Shown one piece after another: positions 35,981 to 46,570 of a stretch of DNA of 64,000 nucleotides. The notes below the pieces were generated by a model. It had not been told where the DNA came from. It saw nothing but the letters and a program-made list of their open reading frames with translations, and did no database searches. Position numbers and translations under genes: made by a program. The stretch spans positions 9,744,492 through 9,808,491 of the forward strand of contig NC_057791.1 in assembly GCF_014905175.1 (NCBI RefSeq), read 5' to 3'. The stretch comes from Aphidius gifuensis (Eukaryota; Arthropoda; Insecta; Hymenoptera; Braconidae). Position 1 is the stretch's first letter. Each line of letters starts with the position of its first letter.

Positions 35981-37141
35981 TAAAAAAAAAAGATCTGGTA
36001 ACGTTTGTTGGGGCGTGTGGCCCGCGTTACCGTTGAAAATTAAAAATTTTCAATACTCCGACTAGGGCCGTGTTAAATTTTATCTCTTAAATAGTTTTTA
36101 AAAGTAACAATACAATAATAGTACATTTTTTTTTATTTTTCTGAAAATCGATTTTTTTTTTTTTTTTTTTTCGTTCAAGTTAAGGCAAGCTATAACTTCT
36201 GTTAGAATCAACGGAATTACTTCATATTAAGCTAAAAAAAACGTGGTTTTTAAAACTCTATCGCCCCTTGAGGAGTTCATCCTGATTCCAATAGTCAATT
36301 TTTTTCTATTTTTGAAACAAAAGAGACAAAAATATTTCAAAATTCTGGTTTTACTTTATATAAATCTCGAAAAGTTAGAGCGTTTTTCAGAAATTACTCG
36401 AAAACTAGGAATGCAATAACTTTTGATAAAATTGTAGTAGAGACTTCGTATTAGGCTCACACAACGCGTCTTCTGAAACTCCATCGCCCTTCATGAGAAA
36501 GAGCATTATCTGTTCACTCACTTTTTTTTTTTAATTTTTGTGAAAAATATGATTCATAGATCAAAATTTTTTCAGAAAGGCGATAGAATTTTCGAATACG
36601 CATGTTTTAAGCCTAATATGAAGTCTCTAACACCATTTGATCATGAGTTATCGTTTGCCTAAAAAATGAAAACGGCACAAGCTAGAGTAAAATATTACTC
36701 AAAATAGAGTAATCGCAGAGGTTTTATATTAGGCTTAAAATAATCGTTTTTCAAAATTCTATAACTTTTTCAAATGAATTTTTATCGTACGAATAGTTTT
36801 TTGGGAAAAAAAAAAAAATGGCCGAATAGATAATGTTTTTTTTTATTAGGGGCGATAGAATTCCCAGAGCCGCTTCTTTTGAGCCAAATCCGAAGTCTTT
36901 ACGACAATTAGTTTAGAAGTTATGAACGTTTTTTTTTTTTGGGGGATAAATCCAATACTGCGGCTGAGCCTTTCGGCTCCTAGCCTCCGTAAAATTCCTT
37001 CTTTGAGATTTTGTTTAAAGTAGGCTCATTTTTTAAGTTAAATGATCTATTTTATCAAATTTTTTTAAAAATTTTCTACCACGATTTAACCGAGATAATT
37101 AGTGTCAAAATTGACACTTTAACACACAAGCATGGGAAGCA
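35981..37141. repeat. Degenerate repeats around 'AGACTTCGTATTAGGCTC'
   Basis: Five or so degenerate copies, in both orientations, of a phrase with ACTTCRTATTAGGCT, TTCTGAAACTCCATCGCCC and ATAACTTTTGAT occur at about 36215, 36445, 36600, 36720 and 36880, spaced 120-230 bp. A related phrase occurs at 62440-62620 and weakly near 24740. It looks like an old amplified repeat. No ORF is convincing. Confidence 0.45.
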
Positions 37142-37721
37142 CCCAAGTGGAAATTTCGGTCCGATTCGGATCCAGGTCGGATCCGGTTCACCTGATTACA
37201 TAACTGAATCGGATCAGGCTAGCTGGATCCAATTCGGACTGAAAATGTAACGCTGGCTAGGCTCCGGATCGGATCTGGCAAACGAATACAATAAGGACAC
37301 CGTGACTAAATCGGATACCAAATTATGTATCCGAAATTACATATAAATCGGATCCGATTTTACATCCAAACCGTATCCGATTTTATGCATAAACTAAATC
37401 CGAATGTATACTTAAACTGGATCCGAATTTCGTTTTAAAAAAATGTTGATTTAAAAAAAAATATATATGCTTTTTTTACATATTTTTTTTAACAATCATT
37501 ATTGAATATATTTCTATCTTATACAATTCAACCTAAACTAAACTAAATTTCCGGACTTTGCGGATATCGATCTCTGGGCTATTCTGTTCAATGTCGGTAA
37601 CTCTATCTTATTGACCACGGTGGCGTACATGGAATCGCTGAAATCAAAAGTCCTTTACAAGCGTAGAAAGTTATTTAAAAATTACAATAGAAAAACTTGA
37701 TATGATTAATACTATATATGG

Positions 37722-38513
37722 GGCATTCCAAGTCAAATCACCGAGTCATCGGCCTGACCCCTACCGATTCACTTGGAAATTTTTTTCTAGGTGTATTTTG
37801 GACCAAAAAACGACCTTATTTTTTTTCAATTTTTTTCCACCATTTTTACACCATAAAATAATTTTTTTTTTCCTATCATCGAGTACTTCGGAAATTAGAC
37901 CAGGTTTAAAATTCTGAAATTTTTCCTATATCATCTCGAGGTAAAAACAAGTCACCCATAAAAATTTGGGAATGGGCCGAGAATAATTACTAATTTTTTT
38001 ATAACTGATTAAAAAAAAATTTTTTTACGAATTTTAAAAATAGAAAAATTTAATAATGGTTTCTTGTAGAGAAATCAAAAATAAAAATAAATGATATCTT
38101 GATGAATTTTGTTTTTCCCTATATTTAAGGATGGAAAGATCGAAAAACTGCGATGCTCAAAATTCAATTTTTGAAGCTTTTACCCTCGAAATATGGAAAG
38201 AACCGAAATTTGCCCAGATATCATTTATTTTTATTTTCGATTTCTCTACAAGAAACCATTAAGTATTCTGAAATTAGATTATTTTAAAATTGGTAAAAAA
38301 TTTTTCAATCAGTTAAAAAAATTAATAATATCTCGGCCCATTCAAAATTTTTAAATGACCTGTTTTACCTCGAGATGATATAAAAAGGCCACAACCTGGT
38401 CTAATGAAAATACTCGATAGTAGAAAAATTATTTGGTGTAAATAGTGAGCGTAAACCCTAGAAAAAAACTAAATAATCGTGGGGTCAACCGATATTCAAT
38501 GACTGAAGAATGC
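37722..38513. mobile_element. Fold-back MITE with GGCATTC ends
   Basis: Two ~350-bp arms form an imperfect palindrome centred near 38140. Paired words include CTCGAGGTAAAA / TTTTACCTCGAG, AATGGTTTCTTGTAGAGAAA / its complement, and GGTTGACCCC-type ends. The terminal TATATA on both sides may be the target duplication. There is no ORF. Confidence 0.7.
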
Positions 38514-38657
38514 CTATATAGGAGTAGTTCTTATTTGGGTGATGGCAAAATTTTCATCGTGCCACCCCCTAATATCGTTGAAAAAAAATTTAAAAAATTT
38601 TTGGGCTATATAAGACATTTTTATTTTCATCCTAGCCACCCCCTGTAAGAGGGTGAA

Positions 38658-39616
38658 CCCAGGTAGGAGTTCTCGGGCTTGAACAACTGTGCCAGGCTTG
38701 TGCGAGGGTCGTGTATCGAGCCTGGGGAGCACAGGCTTGACACAAGCTTGTGTCCATTGTTTTCTCCGGCCTTACACGAGCCTCGTTAACACAGGCTTGA
38801 CACAAGACTGTCCCCGTTGTCTTTAACCGGCCTCACAGAGGCCTCAATAATTCAAGCCGGTGTCAAGCCTGTTTTTTTTGTTTTCCCCGGCCTCACACGA
38901 GCCTCGTTAACACAGGCTTGACACAAGACTATCCCCGTTGTTTTTAACCGGCCTCACACAGGCCTCGATAATTCAAGCCGGTGTCAAGCCTGTTTTTTTT
39001 GTTTTCCCCGGCCTCACACGAGCCTTGTGTCAAGCCCGTTTTACCAAGCCTCACACGGGACTTGACTTGTGCATATATTCAATTAAAAAAAAAAAATAAA
39101 TTAATTAGATCTATAAATTGTAAATAGACATTTTAAATAAAAATTATTAGGTTTTGACTATCGTGCCAGGCTTTTACAAGGACTGTGTATTGACTCTCGA
39201 ATAAATTCATTCATATAAAAAATTTTGACTGACTCTTTCATGAATCCCCCGTGGTCGACTTGATAGAGCATTGGAGTTCCACGTGAGAGACCTAGGATCG
39301 ATCCCCCGTTACGCCGTTTATTTTCGTTCATATAATCATCGTTGATTCAAATTGTATCGCGTAAAAAATAATAATGTCAAATTAATAAATTATTAATAAT
39401 TGTTTATTTATATTTTTTTATAATTTTTTTTGCAAGCCGGTGTCAAGCCTGGGAACACAAGCCTGTGTCAAGCCTGATACACTAGTCCGACACCAGCAAA
39501 TACATCGTGAACATTCCAGACTTGACACAGGCTTGTGTCTCAGGCCCGACACAGGCCCGAGAGCCGGGTAATCAGGCTTGTCCCAGGTTTGTGCCCGTCG
39601 TCACTTCCTACCTGGG
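38658..39616. mobile_element. CCCAGGTAG element (AGGCTTG motif) carrying a tRNA-like module
   Basis: Termini CCCAGGTAGGA and TCCTACCTGGG, flanked by AA at 38656-38657 and 39617-39618. Sub-terminal arrays at 38680-39065 and 39432-39600 consist of ACAGGCTTGACACAAGCCTG, CGGCCTCACACGAGCCTCG and related inverted words, far richer in GC than the rest of the window. The AT-rich centre holds a tRNA-like module (39246-39315). The layout is that of 6864-8391. No protein is encoded; the frames over the arrays are by-products of the repeat. Confidence 0.75.
39246..39315 (+). pseudogene. tRNA-like module inside the CCCAGGTAG element
   Basis: Box A TGGTCGACTTGATAGAGCA and box B GGATCGATCCC (matching GWTCRANNC) at tRNA spacing. 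The outer sequences CCCCCGTGG and CCCCCGTTACG do not pair as an acceptor stem. Best read as a Pol III promoter-like relic, not a functional tRNA. Confidence 0.55.
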
Positions 39617-39712
39617 AAGTTTCCCGTTTAAAATACATGGGGTTTTCTTACTTAGACGTAAGAATCGATCTAGAATCGTCAATTATGCATGGAAAAAATC
39701 TTTCATTATATT

Positions 39713-42700
39713 AAATCATCGAGAATGAAGTCTGCTTTAAGACAAAAAAAAAAAATTTATATGGGTCACTCCATAATTTTTTTATTACGCTAATGTTTTT
39801 TTTTTTTGTTTGATTTCGCTAGTTTTTAACGTTTTCAATATAATATGAGTGTTATGACATTATACTTTATATATTTGATGAAAAAAAATTTTAAATAAAA
39901 AAATCTATGGGTCATTACACGAAATTCCGTTCAACTCTAAACTATTTCTAATATTATTGAATATTGAATATTGTCTTAAAATGAAAATTAAAAAATTAGC
40001 GTGTTGCGAGTACGCGCGGGGGAAGTGAAACTTCTTTCAGAGTAGTTTTATGTCACGCTGAATATTAATAATAATAATAATAATATTAATCCTGACAATA
40101 ATATTCGAATATAAATATTATTAGTTAATAATAATTATTAGTATTTATATTTCGAATATTATTATTATAAATTTTATTATTTATATCGTCACATTAATGG
40201 AAGAAGGGCGTAAGTGCCATTTTTAGGAATTTTTTTTTTCTAAAAGAAAAAGGGCGTGAGTGCGAATTTATAAATTTTCGGGCTTTGCATCTAATTTTAA
40301 GGCCCAAAGAAAAAAAAAAAGTGCGTATGTTCAGGGACTTACGCCTTTTTTCCATTCTCAAAATCATTTTTAATAAAAGATGAAGATTTGTAATTATTTT
40401 TATGTTTTTCGTATTGATAATAAATTATGTATAATTATCAGTATACAATCAATAATTTAAAAAATCCTGCCATTAAATAAATTTCAAATAAAATTGAAAA
40501 TATGCCTTTCATCTTTTATCAAAAACTATTTTGATAACGGAAAAAGGCGTAAATCCTTGGACATACGCCCTTTATCCTTTATCAAAGGTTGTTACGCCCA
40601 TTTTCCCTTTTTTTTTAAGTATTAAAATTAGATGAATAACCCGAAAATTTATAAATTTGCACTTACGCCCTTTTTCCTTTAAAATTGACGTTTTTGGCAC
40701 TTCATTCTTTAATGCGACAATATAATTGATACCATCGATATTATTACTAATATTATATTGATATTATTGTTCATCATAATATTATTGGAGTTATTATTAT
40801 TTATAATAATATTATTCATATTATTCATAACCATAGTATAAATAAAATAATAATTTAAAAAATATCATCGATAATAATAATATCAATATAATATTAGTAA
40901 TAATAACAATAATATTATCGATTTATAATAATATCAGTGATATTAATAATACAAATAATAACATTGACAATAACATTCATATATAAATATTGATAATTAT
41001 TAGTATTTATATTCAAAATATTATTATTATAGATATTATTATTAATATCAATACTATTGTGAATAATTGGTAATATTATCAAAATTATTGTTGTTATAAT
41101 TATCATTTATATATATTTATAATCATTTTATTGTTATTATAATAATGATTCTTTAAACCCGCGAGATAACTATTGCTTGATACGTTCAAATGAATTTTTT
41201 TTAAAAATCAATTATTTAAGTATTAAACTCAGTTGAACTGTTTAATAATATTTAAATAAATAAACAAACAAAAAGTCGCACACGCATACACACATAGCAG
41301 CTGACGCTCCGAGTTTATACGCTATATATAGTGCATGTATAATGCTTGCCGGTATAGCAGAGAGTATAGTAGAAAGTATACGGGAGAGTAAACGCGAGAA
41401 TAAACGCCAGAGTAAACGCCAGAATATACGCCAGAGTATACGCGAGCGCGTAACGCTAGCAGGGCCTCGAATTTTTTTGCTACCCTCCGTAAAGAAGTTT
41501 CACTTCAAAAACAAAAAACATTTATTTATACATTTTGAATTATTTATTTTTTTTTAATTTCTACATGACCGTTGTTTTTTTTGCATCAGGAAACGGTATT
41601 CTGACACAATCTGTATGACAAATCGCTTTTAATCTTCATTTTGTTTTATTATTGAATTGTATTCATCAAACAGGCTAACAGCTCGTTTAGCAGCAGCATT
41701 GACGGCTTTTCACTCCGTCACTGTTTTCAAACCTCTTTTGTAAGTGATAACACTATGACTATAGAGATGGATCAACTTCTAAAAATCTTTTATCAATATG
41801 AAAACGAAGAAAAAATAAATTAATTTATAATCTAAATTAACTCCATAGCCGTTTGATACAATAATTTTAATTTAATATAGGAAAAATTGCTGTAAAGTTA
41901 ATCTAGGCTTTGGATTAATTTATTTGGTTACACCCTTTCCTTAGCTATTTTTCCATGATTAATTAATGAAAAAGCTATCAGCAAATGTTTGAGGATGTAA
42001 CCAAATAAATTACATCGTAGTCTAGATTAATTTCACAGCAATTTTTTCTATATTAAATTAAAATTATTAATCAATCACGTAGAAGTTAATTTAGATTATA
42101 AATTAACTTATTTGGTTACATCTTTTTCTCAGCAACGTTTGCAAATATTTTTTTTGATTAATTAATTATGGCAAATGTATCTAAGGAAGACATAAAGCCG
42201 CAAATAATTTAATTAACAGTCTAGATTAATTTCGTAGCAATATTTTCTATAATAAATTGAAATTATTGTGGGAAATGGCCGAGAAATTAATTCAGACTAC
42301 GCATTAGTTTATTCGATTACATTCTTTTCTTAGCAACCTTTTTCATTGATAATTTATAAAAAAAACTATTGGCAAATGTATCTAAGGAATGGATGTGACT
42401 AAATAAAATAATTCGTAGTCTAAAATAATTCCTCAGCCATTAGCCTCAAATATTTCAATCGATTATAGAATATTTTGCTGTGGAATTAACTTAGACTAGA
42501 AATTATTGTATTTAAAAGGAACTTTTGTATAATATTTAATTGATTTATTTATCTATTTAATTCTTGAAAAGGGTGTAATTGAAAGCACGTTAGAGGTTCT
42601 GCCGATTTTTTAAATCAAAGAGTAAGACAACAGTTTTCTTCTGTTTTTTGTCTTTTTCGCACTCATAGAAATACTGTGTTTCTAAAAGTCATCCACAAGA

Positions 42701-43742
42701 GGTCTCTAGTGATTTCTGACTAATTCCTGATCAAAACCAATTTTTTTTTACTTGAATTATTAATTGTAAAAAAACTAAGCTCCAAACATCTTTTATTTTA
42801 TGTCCATACGTTTTGTCTTGTCTCATTTTATAACCCGATAGTTCATTACATTGTCATATTGTCGATTAGAGATATTGCTATTTTAATGGACTTTTTTTGA
42901 CAAAAATCGCATTCTCCATAATAGCCTATGGTAAAAGTTTCCAACTTTGAAAATTAATAGAAAATAACAAGCATCCAAACAATTACCAAAAAATTACATA
43001 GAATGTATTAGTATTTCAATAATCTACTGTATCCCTTAAAATTAAAATTTTTGTTTCAACTTAAAAAAATTATAAAAAGATTTGCGAGAAATGACATCCC
43101 TTGAACAATTTGAGTTATAAGATGACCTTTAATTTTATTGAAAAATAAGAAAAAATAAGATGTTATTGGATATTTTGATCAAATAATCCATATTAATAAT
43201 TAAACTGCACCTGAATAGTCCAAGGAGGTTTTCAAACATAGATGTACAGTCTAGAGTGAATAAGAATATTTCGTTCTGTCTTTTTTTTTTTGTGCAGGGC
43301 TGATGTCAGCGCTGCAGTTGGTAGCTTTCGAACTGACTTACTCCGAAATTTTAGGCTTCAGCGACAGCCTATGCTTCAACACAGTAAAAAGGCAAAGCTT
43401 ACACTTCTTATTCAACTCCATGGTTTATACACATCATGCAATTTAATTTGAAAATTCAATATTTGTAGTCTTTTATAACTTATAATTTGTAAAACATGAA
43501 ACGTGTGAAAAAAAATGACCCATTTCATAAATTTACGTGTAATGACCCATAGATTTTTTATTTAAAATTTTTTTTCATCAAATATATAAAGTATAATGTC
43601 ATAACACTCATACTATATTGAAAACGTTGAAAACTAGAGAAATCGAACAAAAAAAAAAAAACATTAGCGTAATAAAAAAATTATAGAGTGACCCATATAA
43701 ATTTTTTTTTTTTGTCTTAAAGCAGACTTCATTCTTGATGAT
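39713..43742. mobile_element. Fold-back element with ~240-bp inverted ends
   Basis: Left arm 39713-39960 and right arm 43490-43742 match in reverse: ATGAAGTCTGCTTTAAGAC, ATATGGGTCACTC, AACGTTTTCAATATA and CTATGGGTCATTACACG. Copy C of the ATT-rich element lies next to the left arm. The interior 41800-42500 repeats the CTAAGGAA-GGATGTAACCAAAT words of the hAT-like element at 25900-26700. 42640-42712 matches 7930-8003 of the TTAA MITE. No coding sequence. Confidence 0.7.
39990..41510 (+). mobile_element. ATT-rich element, copy C
   Basis: Same order and orientation as copy A, from ATTAGCGTGTTGCGAGTACG to AAAGAAGTTTCACTTC. The GGGCGTAAGTGC block spans 40195-40720. The minisatellite (41360-41450) has 15-bp units. 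Its open frame (41342-41557) ends in AGPRIFLLPSVKKFHF and has one SKRQ unit fewer than copy B. Copies A and C look very similar over the central part. It shows the uninterrupted TATCAAGC site that copy B lost to the hAT MITE. Confidence 0.8.
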
Positions 43743-43959
43743 CCGCCAAACCGGACTGAACCCGGAGATAACTTTGAAAAAAAAAATAAAGTCCAATTAA
43801 AGTCCGGCAATCCGGATCTGATTCGGATCAGGAAAGAGTAAGGAAAGCTGGATCCGGTTAGCCTTAGCCATAACGGATCCGAAAAGGGTCAGGAAACCCG
43901 GATCCGGTCCACCTTAGCCATATTGGATCCGGCCAAGCCGGATTCAATTTCCACTTGGG

Positions 43960-44408
43960 CATCAGCACGTTTTCACTTCTATTGAAAAAACGGTCACAGA
44001 AAACTTTTATTTTACTACAGCTTATACTTCTTTGAATAACAAAAATAATAAAAAAAAGTGTATTCAGTGTGCGTTGTATATTTAAATATTACAGTTGCTG
44101 AAGCAACTGTGCCTTCCCTGCGGGGGGAATTTTAATTTCTTCTTTAATATATATTAAAATTCGTGACTACAAATTTATTTCATTCTCTATTGTTACAATG
44201 ATTATTGTTACAGCTAAAATTTATTTAATTTTCATTCATTTTGCTTGTTCCTTCTAATGGGTCATCTCCATGTCCAGAATCGCTTTCTCCTAACCTTTTA
44301 AACTCTCTGTTTTTATTCATTTTGTTGTACTATGATTTTAGCCTGTCAATGTTAAATATTTATTACAAAATTGTCGAGTTCGATTGTATTTATTCTATTT
44401 ACTTTTTT
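43960..44408. other. AT-rich DNA beside the RPA-like relic
   Basis: A small GC-rich hairpin (CAGTTGCTGAAGCAACTG) lies at 44093-44110. The minus strand at 44250-44340 holds a short hydrophilic frame (acidic, Gly/Ser) that could be the decayed C-terminal extension of the relic next to it. Otherwise nothing. Confidence 0.35.
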
Positions 44409-44409
44409 C

Positions 44410-44985
44410 TCTCGGTTGATCAGGATTTAACGTTTTAGTTGTTGCTGAAGTCGTCATTATATTTTTAATTTTTTTATATTCATTTATTTTCAATTCCTTT
44501 AATACTAGCACATCACCCTTTTTTCCCTAGAAATTTTCTGCCTTTTCATTCCATATAGTTAGTTCAATCTAAAATATATTTTCTTTGGTAAATTTATTAT
44601 CTTTATTTAGTTTAATCAAACTTTTTTTCATTTAAATTTTATTTTACTTCATAATCACTGTCGTCTGCTAATGTTATTGTTCTTTATTTTAATAACCGTC
44701 CTGACATTGCATATATAAATTCCACTTTATTTATTGCTATTATGATTGCGATGATATCTAAATAATGTCATTATTACTATTGAATAGTTTTCTTTTTTTT
44801 TTTTTTTTTGCTAAAATTATTTTGCCTGCAAATGAATTAATTGGTATATGTACAATTTCTTGTATTTTTTCAAACTCGAAATTAATGTTTGGTATATTTT
44901 CATTTTCCTCATCGTCATCGAATTTTATATTAGCTTCTACTGGTATCATTATTTCTTTATTATTTATTGACCGGGTATTGTTCAT
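44410..44985 (-). pseudogene. Broken RPA1-like (replication protein A large subunit) OB-fold fragment
   Basis: RPA1 binds single-stranded DNA through tandem OB folds. Three minus-strand segments, in the right order, resemble the DBD-A/DBD-B region: 44758-44985 (an F-E-I-V-IPINSF linker, like the part leading into 'D-IG' in the family); ~44531-44568 (LTIWNEKAENF, like the conserved LWGE-A-F); and 44410-44518 (GDVLVLKELKINEYKK... ending TLNPDQP, like the family's VL-IK-A-V-DF--LS-SS---NPD-PEA). Stops and frame changes separate them, and the middle strand region is unreadable. It is therefore a pseudogene. The source could be a retroposed host copy or an RPA-like gene carried by a transposon such as a Helitron; no Helitron ends were seen. 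The identification is by remembered family pattern only. Confidence 0.5.
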
Positions 44986-45109
44986 TAATTTTTCTCAATA
45001 ATCCTCCAGTGATCGTATATAATTTGTTTAAATTGAATATTTAATAATTTATCGTGTTAATAAATTTTTTTTAAATCTTTTTGTTGAAAAATCTTGTTGA
45101 AAAATATGA

Positions 45110-46110
45110 TTTTTCCATGATATTTTGCTATACTTTTCTTTTTTTTTAACTGATATTTTCCTAATATTTTCCTATAATTATCGTATTTTTCTTTATATTC
45201 AGTGATTTTTCTATATTTTTGTTTATTCGTTTATATATTCTTTATTTTCCTATATTTTTCTTCATTTTCCATATTCATCGTGTTTAGATTGATTAAGGGA
45301 CTTAGAAAATTTTCAGGGGCGGGGGGGGGCATAATTGATATGTTGCCTTATTTATCGTTTTTTTCTTTGAATTCAGTCACTTTTCTATATTTTTCTTTAT
45401 ATTCACTGATATTTTCCCATATTTATCGTTTTTTCTTTATATTCACTGATTTTTCTTCGATATTTTTCCATATGTATCGTATTTTTCTTCATATTCAGTG
45501 ATTTTTCTTTCATATTTACTGATATTTTCCATATTTATCGTATTTTTCTTTATATTCAGTAAGTTTTCCTTGATATTTACTGATATTTCCCTGATATTTT
45601 CCCATAATTATGAGAGTTTTCTTTATATTTACCCCTTTTTTTTATATTTATATTATACTGATATTTTTCCATATTTATCGGTTTTTTCTTCATATTCATC
45701 AATTTTTTCTTTATATTCAGTAATTTTTCTTCTATATTTGCTGATATTTTCCCATATGTATCATATTTTTCTTCATATTCAGTGATTTTTCCTTCATATT
45801 TACTGATATTTCCCGGATATTTTCTCATAATTATAAGAGTTTTCTTTAAATTTAGCGCTTTTTTCTTTATATTTACTGATATTTTTCCATATTTATCGGT
45901 TTTTTCTTTATATTCAGTAATTTTTCCTTCATATTTACTGATATTTTCCCATATTTATCGTTTTTCTTCTTTATATTCAGTGATTTTTCTTCATTTTTCT
46001 TCATATTTAATGATTTATCGTATTTAGATGAAGGGACTTAGAAAATTTTCGGGGCGAGGGAGGGGGGGGGTCTACCATGGTTGGGGGGGGGGGGGGCCAG
46101 ATGAAAAGCG
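45110..46110. repeat. ~58-bp T-rich minisatellite ending in G runs
   Basis: Imperfect units of the type TTTTCTTTATATTCAGTGAT / TTTTCTTCATATTTACTGAT / ATTTTCCCATATTTATCG recur ~15 times. All frames across it are open for long stretches and give Phe/Ile/Ser-rich peptides, which are artefacts. Two copies of GGGACTTAGAAAATTTTC followed by G runs (45296-45330, 46033-46098) bracket most of the array, with up to 14 consecutive G. Confidence 0.8.
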
Positions 46111-46570
46111 AAAACAATAGGAAATTAAAATTCCCTAAAAAAAAAATTATCGATTCCTACCACGGATTTTAAAAGTCATTAATTATTTACAACGAAAATT
46201 TAGAGTCGAAAGCAGTCAAAAGATAACCGGCAAAGCATTGAAAATCTGCTGAGATAGTATTAGTGTGTGTAAATACAAGCTGCCCGCACTCATACTACTA
46301 AAGACGTGACAGTAAAGTATAAAAATTTTAGACATTAGGGTGCTTATTTTTTTCTCAAACTATGGCTTTAAACGTGCCCCTTTGAACTGAAAAAATCGTC
46401 CTACCTTGAAACTAACATTCAGCCTCAACAAATTGTTATGATTTACTCTTTTTGAAATTTACGTCGCAAATTCTAATTGGAGTTTCTTTTTAGCTGATCT
46501 AATTTATAAAAGCAAAATATCACAACACATCATCGATAGACGGTATGGCCGAGCGTGTTAAGGTTCGTAG

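Larger units (their letters stand above)
37142..43959. mobile_element. CCCAAGTGG element (CGGATCC motif) with several nested insertions
   Basis: Perfect 14-bp inverted termini CCCAAGTGGAAATT, flanked by CA at 37140-37141 and 43960-43961. Inside the ends, 37150-37440 and 43740-43955 are full of CGGATCCG, GGATCCGG and CGGATCAG words. The remaining ~6 kb is mostly later insertions: a fold-back MITE (37722-38513), the CCCAGGTAG element (38658-39616) and a fold-back (39713-43742) that itself carries copy C. The original element may have been under 1 kb. No transposase. Confidence 0.75.

Noticed and set aside
44410..44985. Intact RPA1 gene
   Set aside because: Stops and frame changes separate the recognisable segments and the rest of the protein is absent.
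45202..46027. Several 80-99-codon ORFs on both strands
   Set aside because: They follow the ~58-bp minisatellite and are low-complexity Phe/Ile/Ser or Tyr/Lys/Glu peptides.
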